Notes: a model not told the origin generated them from the letters alone. 64,000 nt of DNA from Rhodopseudomonas julia (GCF_030813515.1 NZ_JAUSUK010000001.1:620001-684000); one strand, 5' to 3'. Positions 38,130-48,842 are shown, counted from the first letter of the stretch. Program-made: numbers and translations.

Positions 38130-39218
38130 ATGGTTCAGGGTTCCAGCGCAGCGGCCGCAATCGGCACGGGCGGGAATGTTTCCCTCGACACGGCGGCCGA
38201 TCGTTACGGCGTGAAGCCTTACCCGGATCTCGCCTATACGCCGGAGATCGCGGAAGCGACGGCGCCGATTTACGAGAAGGTTCGCCATGTCATCCCGGCG
38301 ATCGAATGGCCGGTGCACGCGCCTTACGTCTACCACATCAACCGCCTGAAGGCGGAGCGCGGAGCCATCATCCTCGCCCACAATTACCAGACGCCGGAGA
38401 TCTATCACGGCGTTGCGGACATCGTCGGCGATTCCCTGCAGCTCGCGCAGGAGGCGGCGAAATCCGAGGCGGAGATCATCGTTCAGTGCGGCGTGCACTT
38501 CATGGCGGAAACTTCGAAGATCCTATGCCCGGAAAAGACGGTGCTCATTCCCGACAGCCACGCCGGCTGCTCGCTCGCCGCCTCCATCACCGGCGAAGAT
38601 GTGCGGCTTCTGCGCGAGGCGCATCCGGGCGTACCAGTCGTCGCCTACGTCAACACGACCGCCGACGTGAAGGCGGAGGTCGACATCTGCTGCACCTCCT
38701 CCAACGCGCTCGAAGTCGTGGAAAGCCTCGGCGCCAAAGAGGTGATCATGCTGCCCGACCAGTATCTCGCCGCATGGGTCGCATCACAGACGGATGTGAA
38801 GATCATCACCTGGAACGGGGCCTGCGAGGTGCATGAGCGCTTCACCGGCGACGAGCTGCGCGCCTACCGCGAGGCCGATCCGTCGATCCGCATCATCGCG
38901 CATCCGGAATGTCCGCCCGACGTTCTGGCCGAAGCCGATTTCACCGGTTCGACGGCCAAGATGATCGGCTGGGTGCAGAAGGAAAACCCCGGCAAGGTGC
39001 TGATGGTGACCGAATGCTCCATGGCCGACAATGTCGCGAGCGAGGCGCCGGGAGTGGAATTCGTACGCCCGTGCAATCTTTGCCCGCATATGAAGCGCAT
39101 CCAGCTGCCGAAGATCCTCGATACCCTCGTCTATATGAGCGAGGAGGTCGTCCTAGATCCGGTGATGGCGGCACGGGCGCGCCGCTCGGTGGAGCGCATG
39201 ATCAATTTGAAGAGCTGA
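38130..39218 (+). CDS. nadA: Quinolinate synthase
   Basis: This enzyme condenses iminoaspartate with dihydroxyacetone phosphate to quinolinate, the second step of de novo NAD synthesis. It has 362 residues. The three 4Fe-4S cysteines are in [25 protein letters not shown] and [21 protein letters not shown] is also diagnostic. A strong GGGAGGGG precedes the ATG. It is the first gene of the nadA-GNAT-nadB-nadC operon. Confidence 0.97.
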   Translation: MVQGSSAAAAIGTGGNVSLDTAADRYGVKPYPDLAYTPEIAEATAPIYEKVRHVIPAIEWPVHAPYVYHINRLKAERGAIILAHNYQTPEIYHGVADIVGDSLQLAQEAAKSEAEIIVQCGVHFMAETSKILCPEKTVLIPDSHAGCSLAASITGEDVRLLREAHPGVPVVAYVNTTADVKAEVDICCTSSNALEVVESLGAKEVIMLPDQYLAAWVASQTDVKIITWNGACEVHERFTGDELRAYREADPSIRIIAHPECPPDVLAEADFTGSTAKMIGWVQKENPGKVLMVTECSMADNVASEAPGVEFVRPCNLCPHMKRIQLPKILDTLVYMSEEVVLDPVMAARARRSVERMINLKS

Positions 39219-39240
39219 GTTCTGCCGTGAGGGCTTCGGC

Positions 39241-39705
39241 ATGCGCATCAGAAGGGCAGAGCCCTGCGATGCAGAGGCGGTGAGCGACGTCTTGATCGCA
39301 TCCATCATCGGGCTCTGCGGAGCCGATCACGGCGGCATCCCCGCCAACATCAAACGTTGGACGGCCAACAAGGCGCCCGGAACCGTGGAGGAATGGATCA
39401 AAGATCCCGCCTCGACACTGCTTGTGGCCGAAGAGGATGGCGAGATCGTCTGCGTCGGTGCCTTCAGAGGCGCCGAGATCCTCCTCAATTACGTGAGACC
39501 CGCGGCGCGCTTTTCCGGCGCGAGCAAAGCCATGCTTGCCCATATGGAGAGGGAAATGCGCAAACAAGGAATCGTCGAGGCGCGTCTGACGAGTACAGCG
39601 ACGGCGCACCGTTTCTATCGCTCGGCCGGCTGGACGTATGAGGGCGAACAGGCAAAGGCTATCGACGGCCCCCAGGCGCTGCCGATGTCGAAGCGGCTTT
39701 CCTGA
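39241..39705 (+). CDS. GNAT-family N-acetyltransferase in the nad operon
   Basis: This is a 154-residue acetyltransferase-like protein. It has the GNAT order: [18 protein letters not shown], central [18 protein letters not shown], and the C-terminal [17 protein letters not shown] typical of the acetyl-CoA-binding fold. The usual Q/RxxGxG/A loop is weak ([16 protein letters not shown]). It lies 22 bases after nadA and 1 base before nadB. The substrate is unknown. Confidence 0.82.
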   Translation: MRIRRAEPCDAEAVSDVLIASIIGLCGADHGGIPANIKRWTANKAPGTVEEWIKDPASTLLVAEEDGEIVCVGAFRGAEILLNYVRPAARFSGASKAMLAHMEREMRKQGIVEARLTSTATAHRFYRSAGWTYEGEQAKAIDGPQALPMSKRLS

Positions 39706-39706
39706 A

Positions 39707-41335
39707 GTGAACCTTTCCCCGCACCCCTTCCCGCCGCAATCCTGGGCCGGCATCGACGACGTCGTCATCGTCGGCGGCGGCCTCGCCGGTCTTTTCTGCG
39801 CGCTGAAACTCGCACCGCGCCCCGTCACCATCATCACGGCGGCGCCGATCGGTGAAGGCTCATCCTCCGGTTGGGCGCAGGGCGGCATCGCTGCCGCCAT
39901 GGATCCGGGCGACACGGTCGAAAACCATGTGGCGGACACGATCGCGGCCGGCGCGGGCCTTGTCGAAGGTGCCATCGCCCGCGGCATGGCGGAAGAGGCC
40001 GCCGCCCGCATCCACGACCTTCTGTCCTATGGCGTACCCTTCGACCGCGACCTCGAGGGCAAGCTCACGCTCTCCCGCGAGGCGGCGCATTCGCATCGCC
40101 GCGTAGTCAGGGTCGGCGGCGACAGCGCGGGCGCGGCCATCATGCAGGCGCTCATCAAAGCGGTGCGCGAAACCTCCTCGATCCGCGTCCTGGAAGGCTT
40201 CGTCGCCGAAAGCCTGAAGGCGGAAGGCTCCTACGTCACCGGGCTCATCGCCCGCGACCGGCGCGGCGGGCTTTCGGCGCGCATGCTGTTGCCGACGCGT
40301 GCCATCGTGCTCGCTTCCGGTGGCATCGGGCATCTCTACTCCGTCACCACCAATCCCCAGGAGGCGCGCGGCGAAGGCCTCGGCATGGCCGCCCGGGCGG
40401 GCGCGCTCGTGGCAGATGCGGAATTCGTGCAGTTCCACCCGACCGCCGTCGATGTCGGTCGCGATCCGGCCCCGCTCGCCACGGAAGCGCTTCGGGGCGA
40501 AGGTGCGGCCATCGTCGACCGCAACGGCCACCGCTTCATGTTCGATATCCACGAGGCGGGCGAGCTTGCGCCGCGCGATATCGTGGCCCGCGGCGTGCAC
40601 CAGGCGCGCCATTCCGGGCGCGGTGCTTTCCTCGATTGCCGCGAGGCCGTGGGAGCGGAATTTCCCGAACGCTTCCCGACCGTCTTTGGCGCCTGCATGG
40701 AGGCCGGGATCGATCCGCGCGTGACGCCGATCCCAATCGCGCCGGCCGCGCATTACCATATGGGCGGCATACATGTGGATGGGCTGGGCCGCAGCTCCCT
40801 CGACGGTTTGTGGGCCTGCGGCGAGGTTTCCTCCACCGGCGCACATGGTGCCAACCGGCTTGCCTCCAACTCGCTTCTGGAAGCCGTCGTCTTTGCGGCC
40901 CGCATCGCCGAAGATGTGCAGGGACTTTTGCCCAATCACCGCATGGTGCGCTGGTCGGACGAATCGACGGCCGATACGAGCGCCGGACTTCCGAACGAAG
41001 ACGCGCTGCTTGAGCGACTGCGCCGGCTCATGGACGCCGCTGTCGGCGTGGTGCGCAGCCGTGAGGGGATTGAAGCCGCACTTGCCGAAATGGAAACGAT
41101 CCGGGCGACGGCCAAGCATCCGAGCCTCCTCAACTCGTTGACGGCGGCCAAACTCATCGCCGTGGCCGCCCTTCGCCGCGAGGAAAGCCGCGGCGCGCAT
41201 TTCCGCTCCGACTTCCCTTATCCACAACCCGAAGAAGCACACCGGCGCTTTCTCACACTCGCCAAGGCCGATGCGATCGCCAAGGGCGCCGTCACCGCTT
41301 TCCAGGAGAATTCCCCTCATGCCGACATCGCCTGA
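39707..41335 (+). CDS. nadB: L-aspartate oxidase
   Basis: This FAD enzyme oxidises aspartate to iminoaspartate for NadA. From the GTG at 39707 it has 542 residues. [19 protein letters not shown] binds [15 protein letters not shown] is the substrate region, and [19 protein letters not shown] is a strong signature. The start follows the GNAT stop by 1 base and no good ribosome-binding site is seen, so coupling is likely. The final 17 bases overlap nadC. Confidence 0.95.
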   Translation: MNLSPHPFPPQSWAGIDDVVIVGGGLAGLFCALKLAPRPVTIITAAPIGEGSSSGWAQGGIAAAMDPGDTVENHVADTIAAGAGLVEGAIARGMAEEAAARIHDLLSYGVPFDRDLEGKLTLSREAAHSHRRVVRVGGDSAGAAIMQALIKAVRETSSIRVLEGFVAESLKAEGSYVTGLIARDRRGGLSARMLLPTRAIVLASGGIGHLYSVTTNPQEARGEGLGMAARAGALVADAEFVQFHPTAVDVGRDPAPLATEALRGEGAAIVDRNGHRFMFDIHEAGELAPRDIVARGVHQARHSGRGAFLDCREAVGAEFPERFPTVFGACMEAGIDPRVTPIPIAPAAHYHMGGIHVDGLGRSSLDGLWACGEVSSTGAHGANRLASNSLLEAVVFAARIAEDVQGLLPNHRMVRWSDESTADTSAGLPNEDALLERLRRLMDAAVGVVRSREGIEAALAEMETIRATAKHPSLLNSLTAAKLIAVAALRREESRGAHFRSDFPYPQPEEAHRRFLTLAKADAIAKGAVTAFQENSPHADIA

Positions 41336-42173
41336 GCTGCCGGACCTTATTGTCGAGAAAGCCGTGCGCGCTGCGCTTGAAGAAGATCTCGGGCGTGCGG
41401 GTGACATCACGTCGCAGGCAACGATCCCGGCCGACCGCCGGGCGGCGGCCACTGTCGGAACTCGCTCCACCGGTACGCTCGCCGGCCTCGCTCTCGCCCG
41501 CAAGGCCGTCCTCCTGATGGACCCGGACGCACAGTTTCAGCCGCATGCGGCCGATGGCGACAGGCTTGAAGCCGGTGCCGTCATCGCGGAGATCTCTGCG
41601 AACGCCCGCGCCCTCCTCTCCGCGGAGCGCACGGCGCTCAATTTCCTCTGCCATCTTTCCGGCGTTGCGACCGCGACAGCCGAATTTGCGGCCGCCATCG
41701 CTCATACGAAGGCACGGATCACCTGCACCCGCAAAACCCATCCGGGTCTGCGCGCGCTCCAAAAATACGCGGTGCGCTGCGGCGGCGGCTCAAACCACCG
41801 CTATGGTCTCGACGACGCGATCCTGATCAAGGACAACCACATCGCGGTCGCTGGCGGCGTCAGAGAAGCCATTCGAAGCGCCAAGGAATTTGCCGGGCAT
41901 CTGGTCAGAATCGAGGTCGAAGTCGACACGCTCAAACAGCTTGCGGAGGCTCTGGAAGAAGGGCCCGACGTCATTCTCCTCGACAATATGGGGCCGCCAA
42001 CCCTTCGCGAAGCGGTGGCGATGACGCGTGGCCGCGCCACTTTGGAGGCCTCCGGCGGCATCACGCTCGCCACCGTCGCGGCAATCGCGGAGACCGGTGT
42101 CGACTATATCTCAACCGGATTTATCACGCATTCGGCTCCGATACTGGATCTCGGCCTCGATATTGCGCTCTAA
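41319..42173 (+). CDS. nadC: Nicotinate-nucleotide diphosphorylase (carboxylating)
   Basis: This is quinolinate phosphoribosyltransferase, the third step of de novo NAD synthesis, 284 residues from the ATG at 41319, with AGGAG upstream. The substrate-binding [20 protein letters not shown] and [11 protein letters not shown] are intact. [10 protein letters not shown] and LEASGGITL complete the phosphate site. It ends the operon. Confidence 0.96.
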   Translation: MPTSPELPDLIVEKAVRAALEEDLGRAGDITSQATIPADRRAAATVGTRSTGTLAGLALARKAVLLMDPDAQFQPHAADGDRLEAGAVIAEISANARALLSAERTALNFLCHLSGVATATAEFAAAIAHTKARITCTRKTHPGLRALQKYAVRCGGGSNHRYGLDDAILIKDNHIAVAGGVREAIRSAKEFAGHLVRIEVEVDTLKQLAEALEEGPDVILLDNMGPPTLREAVAMTRGRATLEASGGITLATVAAIAETGVDYISTGFITHSAPILDLGLDIAL

Positions 42174-42251
42174 AGCACTTGATAACCTGAAGAAATCGTC
42201 CTGTCGTGCGGCTTCTTCCCTAAGGGAATGAAGCGTTCTTCGCGTAGCAGA

Positions 42252-42313
42252 TGTCCCGAAGCCCACGTTGTGCCGACCGGCTGAACGTTTTACAGCCGGT
42301 TTGGGACAACGTG
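42252..42313 (+). promoter_or_regulatory. Nested stem-loop in the ppdK leader
   Basis: An inner stem CCGGCTG / CAGCCGG (42277-42283 with 42293-42299) sits inside an outer stem CACGTTGT / ACAACGTG (42264-42271 with 42306-42313). TGTCCC at 42252 could instead pair with GGGACA at 42303, which competes with the outer stem. It ends 27 bases before the ppdK ATG, so a cis-regulatory RNA is possible. No known riboswitch class is recognised. Confidence 0.5.
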
Positions 42314-42340
42314 TAAATCGACCAGGTTTCCGGAGGCACG

Positions 42341-45010
42341 ATGACGAAGTGGGTATATTCCTTCGGCGGCGGAAGCGCTGAGGGCTCGCGCGACATGCGC
42401 AATCTTCTCGGTGGCAAAGGCGCCAATCTTGCAGAAATGGCCAATCTCGGCCTGCCTGTGCCGCCGGGCTTCACCATCTCCACGGAAGCCTGCAACTGGT
42501 TCTACGCCAATGGCCGGCAGATGCCGGAGGGCCTGCGCGAGCAGGTGGCGGAGGCGCTGACGAAACTCGAAAAGCTGCAGGGCAAAACGCTCGGTGGCGC
42601 GCCGATGCCGCTGCTTCTGTCAGTGCGTTCGGGTGCGCGCAGCTCCATGCCGGGAATGATGGATACAGTCCTCAATCTCGGCCTCAACGACGAGAGCGTC
42701 CTGGCGCTCGCCGAAAGTGCCGATCCGCGTTTCGCCTACGATTCCTACCGCCGCTTCATTCAGATGTACTCCGATGTCGTTCTCGGCGTCGAACATCATG
42801 ATTTCGAGGCGATACTCGAGCAGGAGCGCGAGGCGCGCGGCTTCGAGACTGACACGCAGCTTTCCGCAGAAGACTGGCAGGTGGTGATCGAGCGCTTCAA
42901 GGCACTCGTCATCGAGGTCAACGAGGGTCCCTTCCCGCAGGATCCGCAAGACCAGCTGTGGGGCGCCATCAGCGCCGTATTCTCCTCCTGGATGAACAAC
43001 CGCGCCATCACCTATCGCAAACTGCACGATATCCCGGAGAGCTGGGGCACCGCCGTCAACGTGCAGGCCATGGTCTTCGGCAATATGGGCGACACCTCGG
43101 CGACGGGCGTGGCGTTCACACGCGATCCCTCGACGGGCGAGAAGGCGCTCTATGGCGAATTCCTCGTCAACGCGCAGGGCGAAGATGTCGTCGCCGGTAT
43201 CCGCACACCCCAATATCTGACGGAAAAGGCCCGAGTTCAGGCCGGCAGCGACGCCCCGTCTCTCGAAACGTTGATGCCGGACTCCTTCAAGGAATTCTGC
43301 GCACACGCGGATCGTCTGGAACGCCATTACCGCGACATGCAGGACATGGAGTTCACGATTGAACGCGGGACCTTGTGGATGCTGCAGACCCGCAACGGCA
43401 AACGCACCACCCATGCCGCCCTCAAGATCGCGACCGGCATGGCCGAGGAAGGCCTGATCACCCAGGAAGAGGCGGTGATGCGCATCGAGCCGACGTCGCT
43501 CGACCAGCTCCTGCATCCCACGCTCGATCCCAAGGCGGAACGCAACGTCATCGCGCGCGGCCTGCCCGCCTCGCCGGGGGCGGCCAGCGGCGAAATCGTG
43601 TTCACGCCGGACAAGGCCGACCTTCTCACCAAGGAAGGCCATCAGGTCATCCTGGTGCGCATGGAAACAAGCCCGGAAGACATTCAGGGCATGGTGTCCT
43701 CGCGCGGCATCCTGACCTCGCGCGGCGGCATGACGAGCCATGCGGCCGTCGTCGCCCGCGGCATGGGCAAGCCCTGCGTCTGCGGCGCCGGATCGCTCAA
43801 GATCGACCACAAGGCGGGCACCATGATGGTGCTCGGCAAGGCCTATAAGGAAGGCGACATCATCACCATCGACGGCTCCACCGGCGAGGTGATGGAGGGT
43901 GCCGTCGCGATGCTGCAGCCGGAAGTGTCGGGCGACTTCGCCACCTTGATGAAATGGGCCGACCAGGCACGCCGTCTCGGCGTGCGGGCCAATGCCGAAA
44001 CGCCGGAAGATGCAAGAGCGGCACGCGATTTCGGAGCTGAGGGCATCGGCCTGTGCCGCACCGAGCATACCTTCTTCCAGGACGACCGGATCATCGCCAT
44101 GCGGGAGATGATCGTTGCGGAAGACAGGGAAGCGCGACGCGCCGCGCTTGCCAAGCTTCTGCCGCTGCAGCGCCACGATTTCTTCGAGCTCTTCAAGACG
44201 ATGCGCGGGCTGCCGGTGACCATCCGGCTCCTCGATCCACCGCTGCACGAATTCCTGCCCAAGGGCGAAAAGGAGATCGAAGAGGTTGCGGCGGCGATCG
44301 GCACTGAGCCGTCACGCCTGCGCGAACGCATCATCGAGCTGACGGAAGCCAATCCGATGTTGGGCAGCCGCGGCTGCCGGCTTCTGCTCCTGCATCCGGA
44401 AATCACCGAGATGCAGACCCGCGCCATTCTGGAGGCGGCTCGCGATGCAGCTCATCAGACCGGCGAACCTGTGATCCCGGAGATCATGGTGCCGCTCGTC
44501 GGCATGCTGGCAGAACTCGACAAGGTGAAGGAAGTCATCGACCGCACCGCAGAAGAGGTGAACGCCGCAAGCGAGATCAAGATCACCTATACGGTGGGCA
44601 CCATGATCGAGCTGCCGCGCGCCGCCATTCGGGCGCGGGAGATCGCTCAAAGCGCCCAATTCTTCTCCTTTGGTACCAATGATCTGACGCAGACGACCTA
44701 CGGTATCTCGCGTGACGATGCGGCCTCCTTCCTCGGCCATTATCAGGAGATCGGACTGATCGAGAAGGATCCGTTCATCACCCTCGATACCGAGGGCGTC
44801 GGGGCGCTGATTGCTCTCGCCGTCAAGGAAGGACGCGTAACGAAGCCGGACCTCAAACTCGGCATTTGTGGCGAGCACGGCGGCGATCCCGCCTCGATCC
44901 GCTTCTGCGAAGAAACCGGCCTCGACTACGTGTCGTGCTCTCCCTATCGCGTCCCGGTTGCGCGTCTTGCGGCCGCCCAGGCTGCCCTTGGCAAAAAAGC
45001 AACAGGCTGA
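42341..45010 (+). CDS. ppdK: Pyruvate, phosphate dikinase
   Basis: This enzyme interconverts pyruvate + ATP + Pi and phosphoenolpyruvate + AMP + PPi, giving a gluconeogenic entry to PEP. It has 889 residues. The N-terminal nucleotide domain begins KWVYSFGGGSAEGS. The phosphohistidine is in GGMTSHAAVVARGMGKPCV. The C-terminal PEP domain has FSFGTNDLTQTTYG and GICGEHGGDPASI with its catalytic Cys region. GGAGG precedes the ATG. Confidence 0.97.
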   Translation: MTKWVYSFGGGSAEGSRDMRNLLGGKGANLAEMANLGLPVPPGFTISTEACNWFYANGRQMPEGLREQVAEALTKLEKLQGKTLGGAPMPLLLSVRSGARSSMPGMMDTVLNLGLNDESVLALAESADPRFAYDSYRRFIQMYSDVVLGVEHHDFEAILEQEREARGFETDTQLSAEDWQVVIERFKALVIEVNEGPFPQDPQDQLWGAISAVFSSWMNNRAITYRKLHDIPESWGTAVNVQAMVFGNMGDTSATGVAFTRDPSTGEKALYGEFLVNAQGEDVVAGIRTPQYLTEKARVQAGSDAPSLETLMPDSFKEFCAHADRLERHYRDMQDMEFTIERGTLWMLQTRNGKRTTHAALKIATGMAEEGLITQEEAVMRIEPTSLDQLLHPTLDPKAERNVIARGLPASPGAASGEIVFTPDKADLLTKEGHQVILVRMETSPEDIQGMVSSRGILTSRGGMTSHAAVVARGMGKPCVCGAGSLKIDHKAGTMMVLGKAYKEGDIITIDGSTGEVMEGAVAMLQPEVSGDFATLMKWADQARRLGVRANAETPEDARAARDFGAEGIGLCRTEHTFFQDDRIIAMREMIVAEDREARRAALAKLLPLQRHDFFELFKTMRGLPVTIRLLDPPLHEFLPKGEKEIEEVAAAIGTEPSRLRERIIELTEANPMLGSRGCRLLLLHPEITEMQTRAILEAARDAAHQTGEPVIPEIMVPLVGMLAELDKVKEVIDRTAEEVNAASEIKITYTVGTMIELPRAAIRAREIAQSAQFFSFGTNDLTQTTYGISRDDAASFLGHYQEIGLIEKDPFITLDTEGVGALIALAVKEGRVTKPDLKLGICGEHGGDPASIRFCEETGLDYVSCSPYRVPVARLAAAQAALGKKATG

Positions 45011-45032
45011 ATCTTCTTTCCGCCTGCAAGGC

Positions 45033-45061
45033 TGGGGCAAGGAATTGTCAACTTCTTGCCC
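45033..45061 (+). terminator. Stem-loop after ppdK, possible terminator
   Basis: GGGGCAAG and CTTGCCCC flank a 13-base loop, 22 bases after the ppdK stop. The sequence that follows (ATTCCGCC) has no T-run, so termination is uncertain. Confidence 0.35.
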
Positions 45062-45159
45062 CATTCCGCCGCGATACGGCAGGCTCTTCGGACGGACCTC
45101 TGGGGCAAAGGGGGGACCGTCGGGCAAGACGGGTCGGTTGGCCAAGTCGAGCGACCCGA

Positions 45160-45174
45160 TTAACCGGTTGTAAA
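45160..45174 (+). promoter_or_regulatory. CtrA-box-like site upstream of the SleB-like hydrolase
   Basis: TTAA-N7-TAAA, one mismatch from the CtrA consensus, lies about 95 bases before the hydrolase start. A cell-wall hydrolase would be a reasonable cell-cycle target. It is a single near-match in a 256-base gap that otherwise holds only the ppdK stem-loop. Confidence 0.35.
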
Positions 45175-45266
45175 CCGCGATTTGTTTTTCTCGTTCGTGA
45201 GGACGGGAGCGGAACGCGAGCGATTCGCGCGGCGAAAGCGCTTGTGCCCGGCAAAGAGGTTTCTTC

Positions 45267-46478
45267 ATGGCAGTATGGCGCGGCGTAGGAAGGACTTGGC
45301 GTTCCGCATCGACAGCGGGATTGCTCGGTCTGGGCGCCCTGGTCGCTGCGACATCGCCAATTGCCTATCAGGATGCTGCAGCCATGATTTCGGGCGATCT
45401 GCCCGACCAGCGCTGGCAGACCCGTCTTGAGGCGATGTCCGTTGGCAATATTCAGAACGCTTCCCTGACACCGGGCTCCGGTATGGGCGATGCCCGCACC
45501 ATTCCCGTGCCGGCACTTGGCGAAGGAGCCGAAGTGGCCGTTCCGAGCCCGGAAGGTCCGCTGACCACCGAAACGGTCAATCGCGACCGCAAGGGCGACC
45601 TCCTGATGACGCGCTCGCCGGTTGCGCGCAAATCCGACAAGCTGCCGGCCGCCGGCCAGCTCTGGAACATGGACGACATCTTCTCGTCGCGCGACGGCCA
45701 GGATCTGCCGAAAGTCGCATTCGCCAATCCTTCCGATGAGGACATGGCGGGGTTGATGGTCGCTTATTCCCATTTCATGCAGAAGCACGAAGCGACCACG
45801 CACGACAACGGCATCATGCTCGCCCGCAGGGACAGCATCCCCGCCGACGCAGCACTGGTCGCTTATGCACCGACCGGAGACGGCCTCGACGCGCCGTTCG
45901 ACGCCGTCATCGGCTCCGCCCCAACGACGGGTCAACTTCTTGGCGATCTCGGCACACCGCGCGTGAAGCCGGAGGAGACGCCCTCTCTCTGGGATTGGAT
46001 GCGCGGTCGCCACCGCACCAAGCCGGAGCATGCCTGGATGCTCAATACGCTCCCTGAGAGCGTCAAAAGCGAAAAGGAACAGGCCTGCCTCTCGCGCGGC
46101 GTTTATTTCGAAGCTCGCGGCGAAAGCAAGCTCGGTCAGATCGCCGTCGCCCAGGTCATTCTCAATCGCGTCAAGAACCCCGCCTATCCGGATACGATCT
46201 GCGGCGTGGTCTACCAGAACAAAAACTGGCGCAATCGCTGCCAGTTCTCCTTTGCCTGCGACGGGATTCGTGACCGAATCCGATCACCCTCGGCATATGA
46301 GCGCGCAAAACAGGTCGCACTCGATGTGACCGAGGGGAAAGCATGGCTTGAGGAAGTGGGCGATTCGACCCACTACCACGCCACCTATGTCCGCCCCCGC
46401 TGGGCAAGCAGCATGAAGCGCACAGACAGGATCGGCCGCCACATCTTCTACCGGACCTATGGCGGCGGCTGGAGCTGA
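45267..46478 (+). CDS. SleB-like cell wall hydrolase
   Basis: This is a 403-residue envelope protein. A hydrophobic segment near the N-terminus (TAGLLGLGALVAATSPIA) could be a signal or anchor. A long, probably disordered region (about 50-265) follows. The C-terminal Hydrolase_2 / SleB-like domain (about 268-403) has ACLSRGVYFEARGESKLGQI, the catalytic Glu region, and CQFSFACDG. Such domains cut peptidoglycan glycan strands. It stands alone between ppdK and a convergent hydratase. Confidence 0.88.
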   Translation: MAVWRGVGRTWRSASTAGLLGLGALVAATSPIAYQDAAAMISGDLPDQRWQTRLEAMSVGNIQNASLTPGSGMGDARTIPVPALGEGAEVAVPSPEGPLTTETVNRDRKGDLLMTRSPVARKSDKLPAAGQLWNMDDIFSSRDGQDLPKVAFANPSDEDMAGLMVAYSHFMQKHEATTHDNGIMLARRDSIPADAALVAYAPTGDGLDAPFDAVIGSAPTTGQLLGDLGTPRVKPEETPSLWDWMRGRHRTKPEHAWMLNTLPESVKSEKEQACLSRGVYFEARGESKLGQIAVAQVILNRVKNPAYPDTICGVVYQNKNWRNRCQFSFACDGIRDRIRSPSAYERAKQVALDVTEGKAWLEEVGDSTHYHATYVRPRWASSMKRTDRIGRHIFYRTYGGGWS

Positions 46479-46618
46479 TCCAACTCGTGAACGCGGCGAC
46501 ACCGCATTCGTTCCACGCTCCTACGTTTTTTCTGAAAGTCCTTCGGACGGCCCTGCCGCCAGCGCGACAGAGCCATCCCAATTCGAAGGCCTCGCTCTCC
46601 GGATGAGGCTTGTTCGGG

Positions 46619-47392
46619 TCAGCTCTCGCGAGCGAAGTTCACGCTCACCTTGCCGAGCTCGCCGAAATCGCCCGTCACCGTCGAGCCGGGTTCCGGCACC
46701 ACGATGCCCATCGTCGTTCCGGTCAGCACCCAATCGCCTTCCTGGAGCTGCAGCCCTTGCTCTGCGAGCCTTTCGGTCAGCCAGAGAAGCGAGTTGAGCG
46801 GCCCGCCCATGACGGCAGCACCTGAACCTTTATTCGTGACGACACCATCGCGAAGCCCCGAGACGGCTACCTCCGCCAGATCCTGACTGTCCCAGTTCTT
46901 GACCTGAGGGCCTAAGACGAAGGCACAATGGGCGCCGAAATCTGCGAGAACCGCCGGATAGCGTGTGAGTCCCTCGCCTTCGGTGCGGCGGCCCGCGACC
47001 TCCAAAGCGAGGTGACAGGCCGTGACCGCCTGGCGCAGGCTCGCCGGATTGGGCTTCGTGTCAAACATCGGATAGGTCTCGCCGATGCGGAAGGCGAATT
47101 CGCATTCGACGCCACGATAGTGCTTTTTCCACACAAGGGTGGTGCCATCGCGGCTGAGATCGCTCTCCACCATGGGCGCAAACCATGGGCCTGGCGCACC
47201 AGTCGCCTTTTGCGCCGCCTCGCTCGTTGAACCGATCTTGTAGCCGATCCGTCGTCCGCCATAGAGCACGACCGCGGCCGCCAGGATGTCTTCCGCCGCC
47301 TCGGCCTGATCGATGGCCGTGACGTCGACGGCCGCATATTCTCCCGACACCCGCGCCGCGGCCAGCGCCTTGGCGATATCCTCTTTGTTCAT
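46619..47392 (-). CDS. 2-keto-4-pentenoate hydratase-like (FAH superfamily) protein
   Basis: This is a 257-residue protein of the MhpD-type hydratase/decarboxylase branch of the fumarylacetoacetate hydrolase fold. It has IGYKIGSTSEAAQ, VECEFAFRIG (metal ligands E-x-E) and WVLTGTTMGIVVPEPGSTV. Members act late in catabolism of aromatic compounds. No ring-cleavage genes are nearby. It is divergent from an MFS transporter, which may import the substrate (inference). Confidence 0.84.
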   Translation of the reverse strand: MNKEDIAKALAAARVSGEYAAVDVTAIDQAEAAEDILAAAVVLYGGRRIGYKIGSTSEAAQKATGAPGPWFAPMVESDLSRDGTTLVWKKHYRGVECEFAFRIGETYPMFDTKPNPASLRQAVTACHLALEVAGRRTEGEGLTRYPAVLADFGAHCAFVLGPQVKNWDSQDLAEVAVSGLRDGVVTNKGSGAAVMGGPLNSLLWLTERLAEQGLQLQEGDWVLTGTTMGIVVPEPGSTVTGDFGELGKVSVNFARES

Positions 47393-47494
47393 CCCAGCTC
47401 CAGTTCAGAATCTCTCAAAAGCAAGATAAGGTCTTTTCGTTTTCCGCGGCGGAAAGTCTCAGGCTATCGTCGCCCTCTTTGCGGGATAGGCCTC

Positions 47495-48745
47495 ATGACG
47501 ATGCGCGGTCAATCTGCCAGCTCTGGCAATTCAGTTCCCGGCGCGACACATGCCGCGCTGCCATGGGCCATCATCATCGCCGGCTGCACGGTGGCCCTTC
47601 TCACCTTTGGGCCCCGGTCGGCCATGGGCTTCTTCCAGATCCCGCTCCTCACAGAGAGGGGCTGGGACCGCACGACCTTCGGCCTCGCCATGGCGATCCA
47701 AAACATCGCCTGGGGCCTCGGCCAGCCTTTTTTCGGCGCCATCGCTGACCGCTTCGGCACGGCGCGCGTGCTGGTGGCGAGTGCCCTCCTCTATGCTGCC
47801 GGCCTCGTCATCATGTCCTACTCGCCGGCGCCTTTCTGGCTTCATGTCGGTGGCGGCGTTCTCGTCGGTCTTGCCGTGGCGGCCGGCTCCTTCGGCGTCG
47901 TCATGGCGGCTCTTGCCCGCCGCGTGCCACCGGAGCGGCGCTCCTTCGTCTTCGGCCTGGCGACCGCCGCGGGCTCGTTCGGCATGTTCGCCTTCGCACC
48001 GATTTCGCAGGCAATGATCGACGCACTCGGCTGGTCGGATGCCCTGATCGGTCTCGCGATCCTGATGGCGCTCATTCCGCTCGCCGCGATCCCCCTGCGC
48101 GGCCAGCCACGCCATCAACTCAATCCAGGAGAGACCGAACAGAGCGTCGCCGAAGCTCTTGCACAGGCGTTGCGCCATCGCAGCTTCGTGCTTTTGTTCA
48201 CCGGCTTCTTCGTCTGCGGCTTCCAGGTCGCCTTCATCACCGCGCATTTTCCCGCCTATATCGCCGATCTCGGCCTGTCTCCGCGCTGGGCGGTGATCGC
48301 GATCAGTCTGATAGGCTTCTTCAACATCATCGGCTCGATCGCGTCAGGCGCCATCAGCGAGCGCTATTCAAAGCCGATCTTTCTCGCGCTGATCTATCTC
48401 GCGCGCTCACTCGCCGTAACGATCTTTCTGTTTGCACCGCCCAGCCCCGCTTCGGTGGTCATCTTCTCCGTCGTGATGGGGCTCTTGTGGCTGTCGACGG
48501 TGCCGCCGACCAATGCGCTCGTCGCCATCATGTTCGGCACGCGCCATCTCGGTTTTTTGGGCGGGATCGTCTTCCTGTCCCACCAGATCGGCTCGTTCCT
48601 CGGCGTCTGGCTCGGAGGTTATCTCTACGACAAGACCGGCTCCTATGACGAAGTCTGGTGGCTTGGCGTAATCCTCGGACTGTTCGCCGCAGCCGTCCAC
48701 TGGCCGATCCGAGAACAGGCGGCCGAGCTGCGTTTCGCATCGTGA
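47495..48745 (+). CDS. MFS transporter (OFA/monocarboxylate-like)
   Basis: This is a 416-residue inner-membrane transporter with about twelve hydrophobic helices. FGPRSAMGFFQIPLLTERGW after helix 1 and GALADRFG-like GAIADRFGTARVL between helices 2 and 3 are MFS features. FGTRHLGFLGGIVFLSHQIG resembles the oxalate/formate-monocarboxylate branch. The substrate is unknown; a carboxylate fits the divergent hydratase gene. Confidence 0.84.
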   Translation: MTMRGQSASSGNSVPGATHAALPWAIIIAGCTVALLTFGPRSAMGFFQIPLLTERGWDRTTFGLAMAIQNIAWGLGQPFFGAIADRFGTARVLVASALLYAAGLVIMSYSPAPFWLHVGGGVLVGLAVAAGSFGVVMAALARRVPPERRSFVFGLATAAGSFGMFAFAPISQAMIDALGWSDALIGLAILMALIPLAAIPLRGQPRHQLNPGETEQSVAEALAQALRHRSFVLLFTGFFVCGFQVAFITAHFPAYIADLGLSPRWAVIAISLIGFFNIIGSIASGAISERYSKPIFLALIYLARSLAVTIFLFAPPSPASVVIFSVVMGLLWLSTVPPTNALVAIMFGTRHLGFLGGIVFLSHQIGSFLGVWLGGYLYDKTGSYDEVWWLGVILGLFAAAVHWPIREQAAELRFAS

Positions 48746-48842
48746 CGGAGAGCCGATCGGACAGCGAAGCCCTGGCTCCCTCTTGTCCCCTTGCGCGTCG
48801 GCGTCATCTGCGCAACGTGACCGCGACAACACGGAGATCCCC

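Noticed and set aside
39860-41503. A 547-codon minus-strand frame opposite nadB
   Set aside because: Its composition is that of an antisense shadow and nadB is certain.
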